From assembly GCA_963776225.1 (NCBI GenBank), contig CAVZLL010000004.1, positions 1,116,001 through 1,180,000 on the forward strand: 64,000 nt of DNA. The letters are read 5' to 3'. Position 1 is the stretch's first letter. Each line of letters starts with the position of its first letter. The position numbers and the translations under genes were made by a program. This stretch comes from Bog-756 sp963776225. GTDB taxonomy: Bacteria; Actinomycetota; Acidimicrobiia; Acidimicrobiales; RAAP-2. Positions 33,290-41,651 of this stretch are shown piece by piece. Below the pieces are notes generated by a model. The model was not told where the DNA came from, searched no databases, and saw only the letters and a program-made list of their open reading frames with translations.

Positions 33290-34537
33290 GTGACCATCAC
33301 CAATAGTGACCTGAACGAACTGCTCGACGCTGTCCGCGCCGGTGGAGACATCGACGTCGTGCGCCGAGGCGTGGAACTCATGCTCCAGGCCCTCATCGAT
33401 GCCGAGGCCACCGCCCAGATCGGTGCGGAGCGGTTCGAGCGTTCGAGCACTCGGACCACCCAGCGCAACGGCACCCGTGACCGGCTGCTCTCGACCAAGG
33501 CCGGTGACGTCGATCTGAAGATCCCGAAGCTCCGCCAGGGCAGCTTCTTTCCGAGCATCCTGGAGCGCCGCCGGCGCATCGACCGAGCCCTGTTCGCCGT
33601 GGTCATGGAGGCCTACGTGCACGGGGTCTCGACCAGGAAGGTCGACGACCTGGTGGCCGCTCTCGGCCTCGAGTCCGGCATCTCCAAATCGGAGGTCAGC
33701 AGGATCTGTGGCGAGCTCGACGAGCAGCTCGGAGCCTTCCGGTCGCGGTCGCTCGCCCACGTGGAGTTTCCCTACGTGTTCTTGGACGCCACGTACCTGA
33801 AGGGCCGGGTTGACCACCAGGTGGTCTCCCGGGCGGTGGTGGTGGCGACCGGGGTCTCGATGGACGGGAACCGGGAGGTGTTGGGATGTGCCGTCGGCCA
33901 CTCCGAGGACGGGGCCTTTTGGACCGAGTTCCTGCGCTCACTGCGAGCACGAGGGCTATCCGGTGTCCGTCTGGTCATCTCTGACCAGCACTTGGGCCTG
34001 AAGAAGGCCGTCGAGGCGGTGATGGTGGGGTCTTCCTGGCAGCGGTGCCGGGTCCACTTCATGCGCAACGTGCTCGCCCGGGTGAAGCGGAACAACACCC
34101 ACATGGTCATCGCCGCAATCCAGACGATCTTCGCCCAGCCCGACGCGGACTCGGTCCGGGAGCAGTTCGATCGGATCGTCGGGACCTTAGAGGGCCAGTT
34201 CCCCGACGTCGCCACCATGCTCACCGACGCCAAGGAGGACCTGTTGGCTTTCTCCGCCTTCCCCGAGGCCCACTGGCGGAAGGTCTGGTCGTCCAACCCT
34301 CTGGAGCGGCTCCATCGGGAGATCAAGCGCCGGACCGACGTGGTCGGGGTGTTCCCCAACGACCGAGCGGTCGAACGACTGGTCACCGCGGTGATCGTCG
34401 AGACCCACGACGAATGGCAGGTGGCCGATCGCCGCTACCTGTCGGAGACCTCGATGGCCCAGCTCCGCCGGAACGAAAAGGCGGCGATCGCCGAGGCTCC
34501 GGCCGAGGCCCTCGAAAGCAGACCTCTCGCCGGCTGA
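33290..34537 (+). CDS. IS256 family (mutator-type) transposase B
   Basis: GTG 33290 follows AAGGAGA. The 415-residue protein shows the mutator core: TQRNGTRDRLLSTKAGDVDL, VFLDATYLKGRVD (first D), VRLVISDQHLGLKKAVE (second D), WQRCRVHFMRNVLARV and SSNPLERLHREIKRRTDVVG (final E). Full length and apparently intact. With the perfect target duplication this makes the element a candidate for recent transposition. Its stop lies 19 bases before the DUF3024 gene, which is likely cotranscribed. Confidence 0.94.
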   Translation: MTITNSDLNELLDAVRAGGDIDVVRRGVELMLQALIDAEATAQIGAERFERSSTRTTQRNGTRDRLLSTKAGDVDLKIPKLRQGSFFPSILERRRRIDRALFAVVMEAYVHGVSTRKVDDLVAALGLESGISKSEVSRICGELDEQLGAFRSRSLAHVEFPYVFLDATYLKGRVDHQVVSRAVVVATGVSMDGNREVLGCAVGHSEDGAFWTEFLRSLRARGLSGVRLVISDQHLGLKKAVEAVMVGSSWQRCRVHFMRNVLARVKRNNTHMVIAAIQTIFAQPDADSVREQFDRIVGTLEGQFPDVATMLTDAKEDLLAFSAFPEAHWRKVWSSNPLERLHREIKRRTDVVGVFPNDRAVERLVTAVIVETHDEWQVADRRYLSETSMAQLRRNEKAAIAEAPAEALESRPLAG

Positions 34538-34556
34538 GGTCGTTAGCCTTCTCGGG

Positions 34557-34895
34557 GTGGCCATCGTCCTCCCCGAACTCGATGTCGAAAAGGTCAGGCG
34601 GTGGTGCAGTGACCGTGTCCCCGCCAAGTTCGCTGACGAGGTCCGCCTCGAAGTGACGACCCGGGGGAAGTCCATCTCTATCCACGAGTGCCGCCCCGTC
34701 TGGAGGGGCGCGCCCGGGGACTGGACGAAGATGCCCATTGCCCAGATCCGCTACGGGGGAGATGGCACCTGGACGCTCTACTTCGGCGACCGCTACGGCA
34801 AGTGGACCGAGTACTTCGACCTCGACAGCAATCAACCCATCAACGTGATCCTCGACGAGATCGGCACGGACCCCACCTGCGTCTTTTGGGGCTGA
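34557..34895 (+). CDS. DUF3024 protein, passenger gene of IS256-type element B
   Basis: The 112-residue protein starts at GTG 34557: VAIVLPELDVEKVRRWCSDR, then VTTRGKSISIHECRPVW, MPIAQIRYGGDGTWTLYFGD and a DPTCVFWG end, all in the order seen in DUF3024 proteins. The family has no proven function. It lies inside the inverted repeats and is closely spaced behind the transposase, so it moves with the element. A 7-bp hairpin at 34888-34904 overlaps its stop. It might regulate transposition or give immunity or cargo benefit; none of these is shown. Confidence 0.85.
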   Translation: MAIVLPELDVEKVRRWCSDRVPAKFADEVRLEVTTRGKSISIHECRPVWRGAPGDWTKMPIAQIRYGGDGTWTLYFGDRYGKWTEYFDLDSNQPINVILDEIGTDPTCVFWG

Positions 34896-34957
34896 TTCAG
34901 CCCCACGTGAACGGCGACATCGGCGCGCCTACCATCACGCCAGACCGAGGATCACTT

Positions 34958-34982
34958 CTCCACCACTCGGCGGGACGTCATC
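34958..34982 (-). repeat. Right terminal inverted repeat of element B
   Basis: Inverted partner of 33186-33210, 21 of 25 matches. Confidence 0.85.
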
Positions 34983-34990
34983 GAAGGCAC
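34983..34990. repeat. Target site duplication of element B, right copy
   Basis: GAAGGCAC, exact copy of 33178-33185. Confidence 0.85.
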
Positions 34991-35070
34991 CGGCTCTGTG
35001 AGGATTCCCGGGCGTCCCGTGCTATCTAATTACTCCCCTACCGTAGGCCGGCGGCAGATACCGTTGGTGG

Positions 35071-35577
35071 ATGGTCGAGCAGGCTTCACCGCACCAGAAC
35101 TTCGTCGTGTCCCTCCACTGTCCGAAGTGCAGCCGAATCCTCAGCGACGTGGAATTCCTGGCAAAGAGCGTCACCGGGATATCGGACAGCCTGCAGTTGT
35201 TCGACTCCCAGCAGGACCGCTCCACCCAATCGGCCTACGACTCCTATACCCACGCCGAGATCACCGAGTCTCAGAGGTTGGCATGGGAACTCGCCGAGTC
35301 TCAGAGATTGGCATGGGAACAGGGTCGGCCGGCGATGGCTCGGGCCTTGGTCCCTGAGCACCACGACGCGAATCTCGGCGTTCGGGGACCCATGACTCAG
35401 ACCCGGAGCTGGCGAGAGGTGGACGCCCCGGGTGGCCAGAGGAGCCTCGTCTTCGCTTGCACCTTCCTGATCAAACGAAAGCCGTGCGGAGCGACCCCTT
35501 CAATTCGGCACGCCACCCTTGTCCGCCTCGTACGGGACACGCTGGCCCGAGGCGAGCATCACCTGACTCTGCCCTGA
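35071..35577 (+). CDS. Hypothetical protein with CPKC motif and short tandem repeat
   Basis: The 168-residue product has CPKC near residue 17, which with later residues might bind zinc, and a 10-residue tandem repeat ITESQRLAWE/LAESQRLAWE encoded by 35261-35320. The C-terminal half has a further pair of Cys. I do not recognise a family. No strong ribosome binding site precedes ATG 35071, so a different start is possible. It lies between IS element B and the tRNA genes. Confidence 0.4.
   Translation: MVEQASPHQNFVVSLHCPKCSRILSDVEFLAKSVTGISDSLQLFDSQQDRSTQSAYDSYTHAEITESQRLAWELAESQRLAWEQGRPAMARALVPEHHDANLGVRGPMTQTRSWREVDAPGGQRSLVFACTFLIKRKPCGATPSIRHATLVRLVRDTLARGEHHLTLP
35261..35320 (+). repeat. 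30-bp tandem repeat, two units
   Basis: Units 35261-35290 and 35291-35320 differ at two bases and keep the reading frame of the 35071 gene. Confidence 0.8.
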
Positions 35578-35700
35578 GGCGCCGAAATGCCCCGTTTCCG
35601 TAGCCCTTCGCGGACATAGCGCGCACGGTCCGGTAACTCGGACTGAATTCGGTTGGAGCAGGAGTGCCAATAAACACCGTTTACCAGGGATTTTCCTGAG

Positions 35701-35773
35701 CAGTCCCAACGGGGTTCGAACCCGTGTCTCCACCTTGAGAGGGTGGTGTCCTAGGCCTCTAGACGATGGGACC
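35701..35773 (-). tRNA. tRNA-Glu (anticodon CTC)
   Basis: Minus strand. The 73-base molecule folds as a cloverleaf: acceptor GGTCCCA pairs with TGGGACT (one G-T at the end), T-arm ACGGG-TTCGAAC-CCCGT, anticodon stem CCACC/GGTGG around loop CTCTCAA. The anticodon at 35737-35739 reads CTC. CCA is not encoded. It lies downstream of tRNA-Gln on the same strand. Confidence 0.93.
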
Positions 35774-35878
35774 GTGATGGACGCCCGCGAGGGCGGCCGA
35801 TTGCTGCGCTCCTCCCGGAGCAACCGGACCCCCGAGGGCCGATCTGCCGCATCGCCCCTCCACGGGGCGTTGCGTGCG

Positions 35879-35951
35879 CTCGGGGGGGAGGGCTCGAACC
35901 TCCAACCTCATGAACCAGAATCATGCGCGCTGCCAGTTGCGCCACCCCCGA
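35879..35951 (-). tRNA. tRNA-Gln (anticodon CTG)
   Basis: Minus strand, 73 bases. Acceptor TCGGGGG pairs with CCCCCGA, T-arm GGAGG-TTCGAGC-CCTCC, anticodon stem CATGA/TCATG around loop TTCTGGT; the anticodon at 35916-35918 reads CTG. No encoded CCA. Probably cotranscribed with tRNA-Glu, 105 bases downstream. Confidence 0.93.
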
Positions 35952-36197
35952 TCGGGCGAACGGCCAATTTAGCCGACCCCGGCCGGGCGGGAGGCGGCCG
36001 CTCCGCAACGGGCCTCTCCGACCGGTCCGGCCCGAGCACCCCTCGGGACCTGGCACCGGCAAGCCCGTTCCCGCTCTCGGTACGATCGCCGACGTGGACG
36101 CTCGGCGGGTGGTCAGACGGGATCGGACCGCTCCATCGACGGCACCCTTCGTGACGATCTCGACCCCTGCAGGGGGCACAGTGGAGCACCTCACCCG

Positions 36198-36875
36198 GTG
36201 AGCCACCCGATCCGGCTCGCCGCCCTGGACATGGCCGGCACCACGGTCGCCGACCGGGGGGCGGTCGAGGAGGCCTTCCAGGTCGCCCTCGATGCGGTCG
36301 GACTGATCGCCGCCGAGCTGAGGGACGACCCGGCCACCACCGTCCGCCGGACGATGGGCCAGTCCAAGATCGCTGTCTTCACCGAGCTCCTGGGCGGGGA
36401 CCGCCACCGCGCCGAGCAGGCCAACACCGCGTTCGAGGCCGCCTTCGACCAGGCCGTCGGACGTGGCGAGGTGTCCGCCATCCCCGGAGCCGAGGAGACC
36501 TTCGCCGCGCTCCGGGAGGCCGGGGTGCGGATCTGCCTCACCACCGGATTCTCGCCCGCGACCAGGCAGCGGATCGTGGCGGCGCTCGGCTGGGAGGGCC
36601 TCATCGACCTCGCCCTCTCCCCCGTCGATGCCGGACGCGGTCGTCCCTGGCCGGACATGGTCCTGACCGCGGTCCTCCGACTCCGTATCGATGACGTCGC
36701 CGAGGTGGCGGTGGCCGGCGACACGACCAGCGACCTGGTGGCCGGCACCCGTGCGGGCGCCTCGATGGTCGTCGGCGTGCTGACCGGCGCCCACTCCCGG
36801 GCCGAGTTGCGGAAGGCGCCGCACACCCATCTGGTCGATTCGATCGCAGACCTGCCCGGGCTCATCATCCGGTGA
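36198..36875 (+). CDS. HAD family phosphatase (phosphonatase-like)
   Basis: The 225-residue hydrolase has HAD motif I LDMAGTTV (nucleophile Asp, acid/base Asp replaced by Ala-Gly-Thr-Thr as in phosphonoacetaldehyde hydrolases), motif II LTTGFS, and motif IV VAVAGDTTSDLVAGTRAGAS. This is the phosphonatase-like subgroup, acting on a small phosphorylated or phosphonate compound. GTG 36198 is the start. No other phosphonate gene is nearby, so the substrate stays open. It converges with the YdcF gene. Confidence 0.88.
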   Translation: MSHPIRLAALDMAGTTVADRGAVEEAFQVALDAVGLIAAELRDDPATTVRRTMGQSKIAVFTELLGGDRHRAEQANTAFEAAFDQAVGRGEVSAIPGAEETFAALREAGVRICLTTGFSPATRQRIVAALGWEGLIDLALSPVDAGRGRPWPDMVLTAVLRLRIDDVAEVAVAGDTTSDLVAGTRAGASMVVGVLTGAHSRAELRKAPHTHLVDSIADLPGLIIR

Positions 36876-36899
36876 GGATCCGCGGCGCCCCACCCCTCC

Positions 36900-37547
36900 T
36901 CACCCCAACGATGCGTGGATGGTGCTCAGGTGCGCGAAGCCCACGATCCGCCCCAGGGCCACCCCGACCGTCTCCTTTGCGTAGTACGGCACGCTGGAGA
37001 CTCCGGTGATCGGCGAGGTCTGGGTCGGCGTCGGGTGGGGAGTCAGCCCGACCGTCGAGGCGATCGCCAGACTGCGGTCCTCGTGGAACTTGTCGGTCAC
37101 CATGAGCACACTGCGCTCCTTTCGGGCCAGCAGGGCGGGAGCGGCGTCGGCGAGGTTCTCCCATGAGTCCCTCCCGCCGGCCTCTTCGATGTCGGCTGCG
37201 GGGATCCCGGCGGCGATCAGGTAGCGGGCCGAGGCCTCTGCCTCGGTGTACCGGTCCCCCGGCTCCCTGGAGCCGGTCACCATCACCGCCGGGGCACGGT
37301 GCTGCCGCCAGAGGAGGACCGCTTCGTCGAGCCGCGCGGCGAGGTCCGGCGAGGGCACCCCGTTGTACTGGGCCGCACCCATCACCACGATGGCCCCGGC
37401 CCGGCCCGGTTCGTAGTGCCGGCCGGTCAGCCAGACCTGCACCGCGGTCACCGCCAGGTAGACCACGACGACGGCAACCAGGACGACGATCAACCGGAGC
37501 GCGAAGCGGAGGAGGCGCAGCGCGCTGAGACCCGCGAGCAGGCCCAC
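36900..37547 (-). CDS. YdcF/SanA family (DUF218) membrane protein
   Basis: The 215-residue protein has one N-terminal membrane helix (LRLIVVLVAVVVVYLAVTAV) and the DUF218 domain: AGAIVVMGAAQYNGVPSPDL, then VMVTGSREPGDRYTEAEASA and GGRDSWENLADAAPAL, then VLMVTDKFHEDRSLAIAS. The domain is thought to act in envelope functions such as vancomycin-sensitivity; the enzyme activity is not defined. It is 43 bases downstream of gltX and may share its transcript. Confidence 0.88.
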   Translation of the reverse strand: MGLLAGLSALRLLRFALRLIVVLVAVVVVYLAVTAVQVWLTGRHYEPGRAGAIVVMGAAQYNGVPSPDLAARLDEAVLLWRQHRAPAVMVTGSREPGDRYTEAEASARYLIAAGIPAADIEEAGGRDSWENLADAAPALLARKERSVLMVTDKFHEDRSLAIASTVGLTPHPTPTQTSPITGVSSVPYYAKETVGVALGRIVGFAHLSTIHASLG

Positions 37548-37590
37548 CGTGGTCAGGGGTCCCCCGGCCGGGGACCGCCGGTGCCCGCGG

Positions 37591-39093
37591 TCACGATCCG
37601 GACGGGCCGGCCCCGGACGCCAACCGGTCGAGCGCCGCCCGGAGACGGGCGAGGGTCCGGTCCGGTCCGAGGACCGCCATCGACTCGAAGAGCGGCGGTC
37701 CGACCCTGCGACCGGTCACCGCCACCCGGATCGGCGCCTGGGCCTTGCCCAGCTTCCTCCCCACCGACTCGGCCACCGCCAGGGTGGCGGCATACAGCGC
37801 GTCGCGGGTCCACCCCCGGTCGCCGAGCGCCTCGTAGGCGTCGATCGCCGCCCTCAGGATGGCCGGTGCCGCTCCGTCCCCGCTGACCGCCTTCGCCCAC
37901 GCGTCGGGATCGAGCGCCGGGGCATCGAGGAAGAGGAAGTCGACCATGTCCGGGACCTCCTCGAGCACCGCCACCCGCTCCTGGACCACCGGGGCCATCA
38001 CCTCGAACACCGACTCGTCGAACGCGCCCGGAGGCCACGGGGCCCGGTCACCCTCGAGCCACGGACGGCTCGCCTCGACGAAGGCGGCGGTGGGCATCGC
38101 ACGGATGTACTCGCCGTTGATGTGGGTGAGCTTGACCACGTCGAAGAAGGCCGGCGCATGGTTGACGTCCTCCAGGCGGAACCATTCGATCATCTGGTCG
38201 AGGCTGAAGATCTCACCTGCGCCGTCGGGGGGGCTCCACCCCAACAGGCCGAGGTAGTTCACGAACGCCTCGGGCAGGTAGCCGCGGTCGCGGTAGGACT
38301 CGACCGCCACCGGGTCCCGCCGCTTGGAGAGCTTCTTGCGGGCCTCGTTGACCAGCATGGGCAGGTGGGCGAAGACCGGGAGGGCAGCAGCAGGGGTCCC
38401 GGCCGCCACCCCGCCGGTGCCGTCCGTCGTCCATCCGAGCGAGGCGAGGGCCTCCCAGACCAGGATCCCCTTGGGTGTGGTCGGGAGCAGGTCCTCCCCT
38501 CGGATCACGTGGGTGATGGCGAGGTCGATGTCGTCGACGACGTTGGCCAGCACGAAGAGTGGCGCCCCGGTGGACTTGACCGCGACGAAGTCGTCGATGG
38601 CGGCGCAGGGGAACTCGACGTCTCCCCGGACCAGGTCGTGGACGACGGTCGACCCCTCCTCGGGCGTGCGGAACCGGAGCGCCCGGCCGGCGCCCCGGGG
38701 CAGTCCGAGGTCACGGCAGAACCCGTCGTAGCCGGGGGTGAGGTTGCCGGAGGCCGCGTTGCGCGCCTCGATCTCCTCGTGCGTGCAGCCGCACGCGTAG
38801 AGGAAGCCCGCGTCCCAGAGGGCGTCGACCGCCTCCGCGTACCGGGCGGTGCGGAGGGACTGGCGGTAGGGACCCTCGTCGGGATCCATGGAGAGCCAGT
38901 GCAGGGAGCTCAGGATCCCGTCGACCCACTCCTCTCGGCCACGCTCGGCGTCGGTGTCCTCGATCCGCACGATGAACGTGCCGGCGGACTGGCGGGCCAC
39001 CAGCCAGTTGAAGAGTGCGGTGCGTGCGCTGCCGACGTGGAAGTAGCCGGTCGGAGAGGGTGCGAACCGGACGCGCGGGGCGGTCCCGGCCAC
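37591..39093 (-). CDS. gltX: Glutamyl-tRNA synthetase
   Basis: The 500-residue class I synthetase has the HIGH-type motif as FAPSPTGYFHVGSARTALFN (residues ~9-28), EDTDAERG, and the KMSKS equivalent KKLSKRRDP. The length is normal. It charges tRNA-Glu, and in most actinobacteria also tRNA-Gln for later amidation. GTG 39093 is 7 bases after the ferredoxin stop, so gltX is probably read from the lipid operon promoter. The tRNA-Gln and tRNA-Glu genes lie about 1.7 kb downstream on the same strand, a linkage also known in mycobacteria. Confidence 0.96.
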   Translation of the reverse strand: MAGTAPRVRFAPSPTGYFHVGSARTALFNWLVARQSAGTFIVRIEDTDAERGREEWVDGILSSLHWLSMDPDEGPYRQSLRTARYAEAVDALWDAGFLYACGCTHEEIEARNAASGNLTPGYDGFCRDLGLPRGAGRALRFRTPEEGSTVVHDLVRGDVEFPCAAIDDFVAVKSTGAPLFVLANVVDDIDLAITHVIRGEDLLPTTPKGILVWEALASLGWTTDGTGGVAAGTPAAALPVFAHLPMLVNEARKKLSKRRDPVAVESYRDRGYLPEAFVNYLGLLGWSPPDGAGEIFSLDQMIEWFRLEDVNHAPAFFDVVKLTHINGEYIRAMPTAAFVEASRPWLEGDRAPWPPGAFDESVFEVMAPVVQERVAVLEEVPDMVDFLFLDAPALDPDAWAKAVSGDGAAPAILRAAIDAYEALGDRGWTRDALYAATLAVAESVGRKLGKAQAPIRVAVTGRRVGPPLFESMAVLGPDRTLARLRAALDRLASGAGPSGS

Positions 39094-39100
39094 TCCCGGG

Positions 39101-39298
39101 TTACTCGTCCTCGACGATGGTGATCGCGCCGGTGGGACAGCCGTTGGCCGCCTGACGGACCTGCTCGCGCAGCTCCTCGCCCGGGTGCTCGTTGAGCACG
39201 TAGAGGAATCCGTCGTCACGCACCTCGAAGACCTCGGGAGCGATGCCCATGCACACGGCGTTGCTGGCGCACTCGTCGTAGTCCACAACAATCTTCAT
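39101..39298 (-). CDS. Small ferredoxin of the 3Fe-4S type
   Basis: The 65-residue protein has MKIVVDYDECASNAVCMGIA, with Cys 10 and Cys 16, and the later CPTGAI Cys 54. Three cluster Cys with a non-Cys at the usual fourth position is the pattern of actinobacterial 3Fe-4S ferredoxins that give electrons to P450s. It is in the lipid operon behind the thiolase-like genes. The P450 at 53246 in this window is a possible partner, but they are not adjacent. Confidence 0.92.
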   Translation of the reverse strand: MKIVVDYDECASNAVCMGIAPEVFEVRDDGFLYVLNEHPGEELREQVRQAANGCPTGAITIVEDE

Positions 39299-39420
39299 GC
39301 GATGCCTCCGGCTCGGCGGACGGGGCCCACTGTACTGTTCCCCGTCCGCCCGTAGGGACAGCGCGACGGTCCCCGGAGCCGGTGCGGCCGCCCGTCCACC
39401 GCCCACCGGCGGTCCTCCGG

Positions 39421-40575
39421 TCAGGGCTTCTCGCTGCCGACCACCCACATGGCGAAGAACTGGGAGCCGCCGCCGTAGGCCTGGCCCAGCGCGACCCGTG
39501 CCCCGTCGATCTGGTGCTCGCCGGCCTGGCCCCGGACCTGCATGGCCACCTCGAGGAAGCGGAGCATGCCCGAGGCACCGATCGGATTGGAGGAGAGCAC
39601 CCCACCCGACGTGTTCCAGGGGATGTCGCCCTCGAAGGCCGTCGCGCCCGACTCGGTGAGCTTCCAGCCGTCGCCGAGCTCGCAGAACCCGAGGTTCTCG
39701 AGCCACATGGGCTCGTACCAGCTGAACGGCACGTAGATCTCGGCCACGTCGATCTGCGACCGCGGATCGGTGATCCCCGCCTGCGCGTAGACGTCGGCCG
39801 CACAGTCGCGTCCGGCTCGCGGGTTGACCTGGTCGCGTCCGGCGAACATGGTCGGCTCGGAGCGCATGGCCGTCCCGTGCACCCAGGCCGGCGGATAGTG
39901 GCCCGAGAGCGCATCCTCCGAGGCCAGCACCATGGCCGCCGCCCCGTCCGAGGACGGGCAGGCCTCCAGGTAGTGGAGCGGGTCCCAGAGCATGATCGAG
40001 TCCTGGACCATCTTCAGGTCGATGTCGGGCAGGTGGAGGTGCGCGTAGGGGTTGCGCAGCGCGTTGAGGCGGTCCTTGACCGCGACCATCGCGCCGATGT
40101 GCTCGGGCGCGCCCGAGCGGCGCATGTAGGCCCGGATGTGCGGAGCGAAGTACCCTCCGGCGCCCGCGAGCAGCGGCGCGGCGAACGGTTGGGGCACCGA
40201 GAGGGCCCACATCGCGTCCGAGTCGGACTGCTTCTCGTAGGCGACGGTGAGGACCCGCTCGTGGATGCCCGAGGCGATCAGGTGGGTGGCCACCAGGGTG
40301 GTCGACCCCCCGACCGATCCGGCGGTGTGGACCCGGAACATCGGCTTGCCGACCGCGCCGAGCGCGGGCGCCAGATAGAGCTCGGGCATCATGTTGCCCT
40401 CGAACATGTCCGGCGCCTTGCCGATGACCACGGCGTCGATGTCCGACCAGGAGAGATCGGCGTCCTCGAGGGCCATCTTGGCCGCCTCCCGGACCAGACC
40501 GGCGATCGACACGTCCTCCCGCTTGGCCTTGTGGTGGGTCTGGCCCACCCCGATCACCGCACAGTGCTCTGCCAT
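39421..40575 (-). CDS. Thiolase-fold protein (lipid-transfer/Ltp type), second of pair
   Basis: The 384-residue protein has the thiolase fold: VIGVGQTHHKAKREDVSIAG, then SDIDAVVIGKAPDMFEG. The usual nucleophilic Cys site reads RVHTAGSVGGSTTLVA with no Cys, and the usual His-Pro motif reads SSNPIGASG, with Asn for His. This fits the Ltp/SCP-x-like group in which members act as retro-aldolases rather than Claisen thiolases. Its start overlaps the stop of the other thiolase-like gene by TGATG. The partner is probably that protein and/or the DUF35 proteins upstream. Confidence 0.85.
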   Translation of the reverse strand: MAEHCAVIGVGQTHHKAKREDVSIAGLVREAAKMALEDADLSWSDIDAVVIGKAPDMFEGNMMPELYLAPALGAVGKPMFRVHTAGSVGGSTTLVATHLIASGIHERVLTVAYEKQSDSDAMWALSVPQPFAAPLLAGAGGYFAPHIRAYMRRSGAPEHIGAMVAVKDRLNALRNPYAHLHLPDIDLKMVQDSIMLWDPLHYLEACPSSDGAAAMVLASEDALSGHYPPAWVHGTAMRSEPTMFAGRDQVNPRAGRDCAADVYAQAGITDPRSQIDVAEIYVPFSWYEPMWLENLGFCELGDGWKLTESGATAFEGDIPWNTSGGVLSSNPIGASGMLRFLEVAMQVRGQAGEHQIDGARVALGQAYGGGSQFFAMWVVGSEKP

Positions 40576-41651
40576 CAGCCACCCTCCAGGACGCAGACCA
40601 GGTTCTGTTGCAGACACGGCCCCGAGGTCGCGTGGGCGACCGCCCGGTCGGCGCTCCCCGAGGCGATGCGGGTGGCGGCCTCGCCGATGCGGATGAGGCC
40701 GGCCGACATGAGCGGGTTGGCGGCCAACGGGCCACCCGACGGGTTGACCACCACCGAGTCGTCGAGGCCGAGCGCCTCCCTGAGGATGATCTCCTGATGG
40801 GCGAAGGGGGCGTGGATCTCGGCCAGGTCCACCCGTCCACCGGCCACGCCGGCCCGTTCGGCCGCGGTCGCGGTCGAGGGGGAGGTGGTGAGGTCCCGGG
40901 CGCCGAGCGAGTGGGTCTCCATCCGGTGGTCGATCCCGGTGATCCAGACCGGGCGCTCCGACCACCGTTCGGCCTTGTCCCCGGCGGCCAGCACGATCGC
41001 CGCGGCGCCGTCGGTGATCGGGGGCAGGGCGTGGCGACGGAGCGGCGACACCACGTAGTCGTCCTCGAGCAGTCTCTCGGCGGCGATGTCGGAGGCCACC
41101 TGGGCCTTGGGATTGGAGAGTGCGTCGCGCCGGCTCCGCGAGGCGATGGCGGCGAAGTCGGCCTCGGTGGCCTTGCCCGCGTCGATGAGCGCCCTCGCCT
41201 GCAGGGCGTTGAGGCTCACCACGTCCGGCCAGAGCGGAGCGAGGTAGTAGGGGTCGAGCTGGAGGCACAGGATCTCGTTGAGGTCCCCGAGGGAGGAGCG
41301 CCCGAACGAGTAGACCAGCGCCGCGTCGGCCGCACCCTCCTGCAGCAGCACCCACGCCTCGTAGAGGGCGAAGGCCCCGTCCATCTCGACGTGGCTCTCC
41401 GAGCGCGGCGGCCACACCCCGACCGCATCGAGGGCCATCACGAAGCTGAACGGGCCGCCGATGAGGTAGTCGGTCGAGCCCGAACAGATGAAGTCGACGT
41501 CGTCCTTGGTGATGCCGATGTTGCCGAACACCTCCTCGATGACCGGCAGCAGGCCCTCGACCTCGTTGTGCCGGTCGTCCCGCCGCACGTTGGGCGCCTG
41601 GGCGAACGACGCGACCGAGACCGGGCGGACCGCCCGACCGGCGGCGCTCAC
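40575..41651 (-). CDS. Thiolase-fold protein (lipid-transfer/Ltp type), first of pair
   Basis: The 358-residue thiolase-like protein starts at GTG 41651, overlapping the DUF35 stop. It has GITKDDVDFICSGSTDYLIG, then RSESHVEMDGAFALYEAWVL at the position where thiolases carry their catalytic Cys, and NPSGGPLAANPLMSAG where the active-site His is expected. Neither catalytic residue is conserved. With a DUF35 partner, the closest characterised relatives are Ltp2-type aldolases of steroid side-chain degradation; that assignment is an inference. Confidence 0.85.
   Translation of the reverse strand: MSAAGRAVRPVSVASFAQAPNVRRDDRHNEVEGLLPVIEEVFGNIGITKDDVDFICSGSTDYLIGGPFSFVMALDAVGVWPPRSESHVEMDGAFALYEAWVLLQEGAADAALVYSFGRSSLGDLNEILCLQLDPYYLAPLWPDVVSLNALQARALIDAGKATEADFAAIASRSRRDALSNPKAQVASDIAAERLLEDDYVVSPLRRHALPPITDGAAAIVLAAGDKAERWSERPVWITGIDHRMETHSLGARDLTTSPSTATAAERAGVAGGRVDLAEIHAPFAHQEIILREALGLDDSVVVNPSGGPLAANPLMSAGLIRIGEAATRIASGSADRAVAHATSGPCLQQNLVCVLEGG

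Larger units (their letters stand above)
33186..34982 (+). mobile_element. IS256-type insertion sequence B carrying a DUF3024 passenger
   Basis: The 1797-bp element has 25-base terminal inverted repeats (33186-33210 and 34958-34982) matching at 21 positions, and an exact 8-base duplication, GAAGGCAC, on both sides. It contains the transposase (33290-34537) and, 19 bases later on the same strand, a DUF3024 gene (34557-34895). Most IS256 elements are about 1.3-1.5 kb with one gene, so the extra gene is a real part of the mobile unit. Confidence 0.88.

Noticed and set aside
36094..36201. A 35-codon GTG-led frame overlapping the start of the HAD gene
   Set aside because: No ribosome binding site and no sign of conservation; could be a leader but unsupported.
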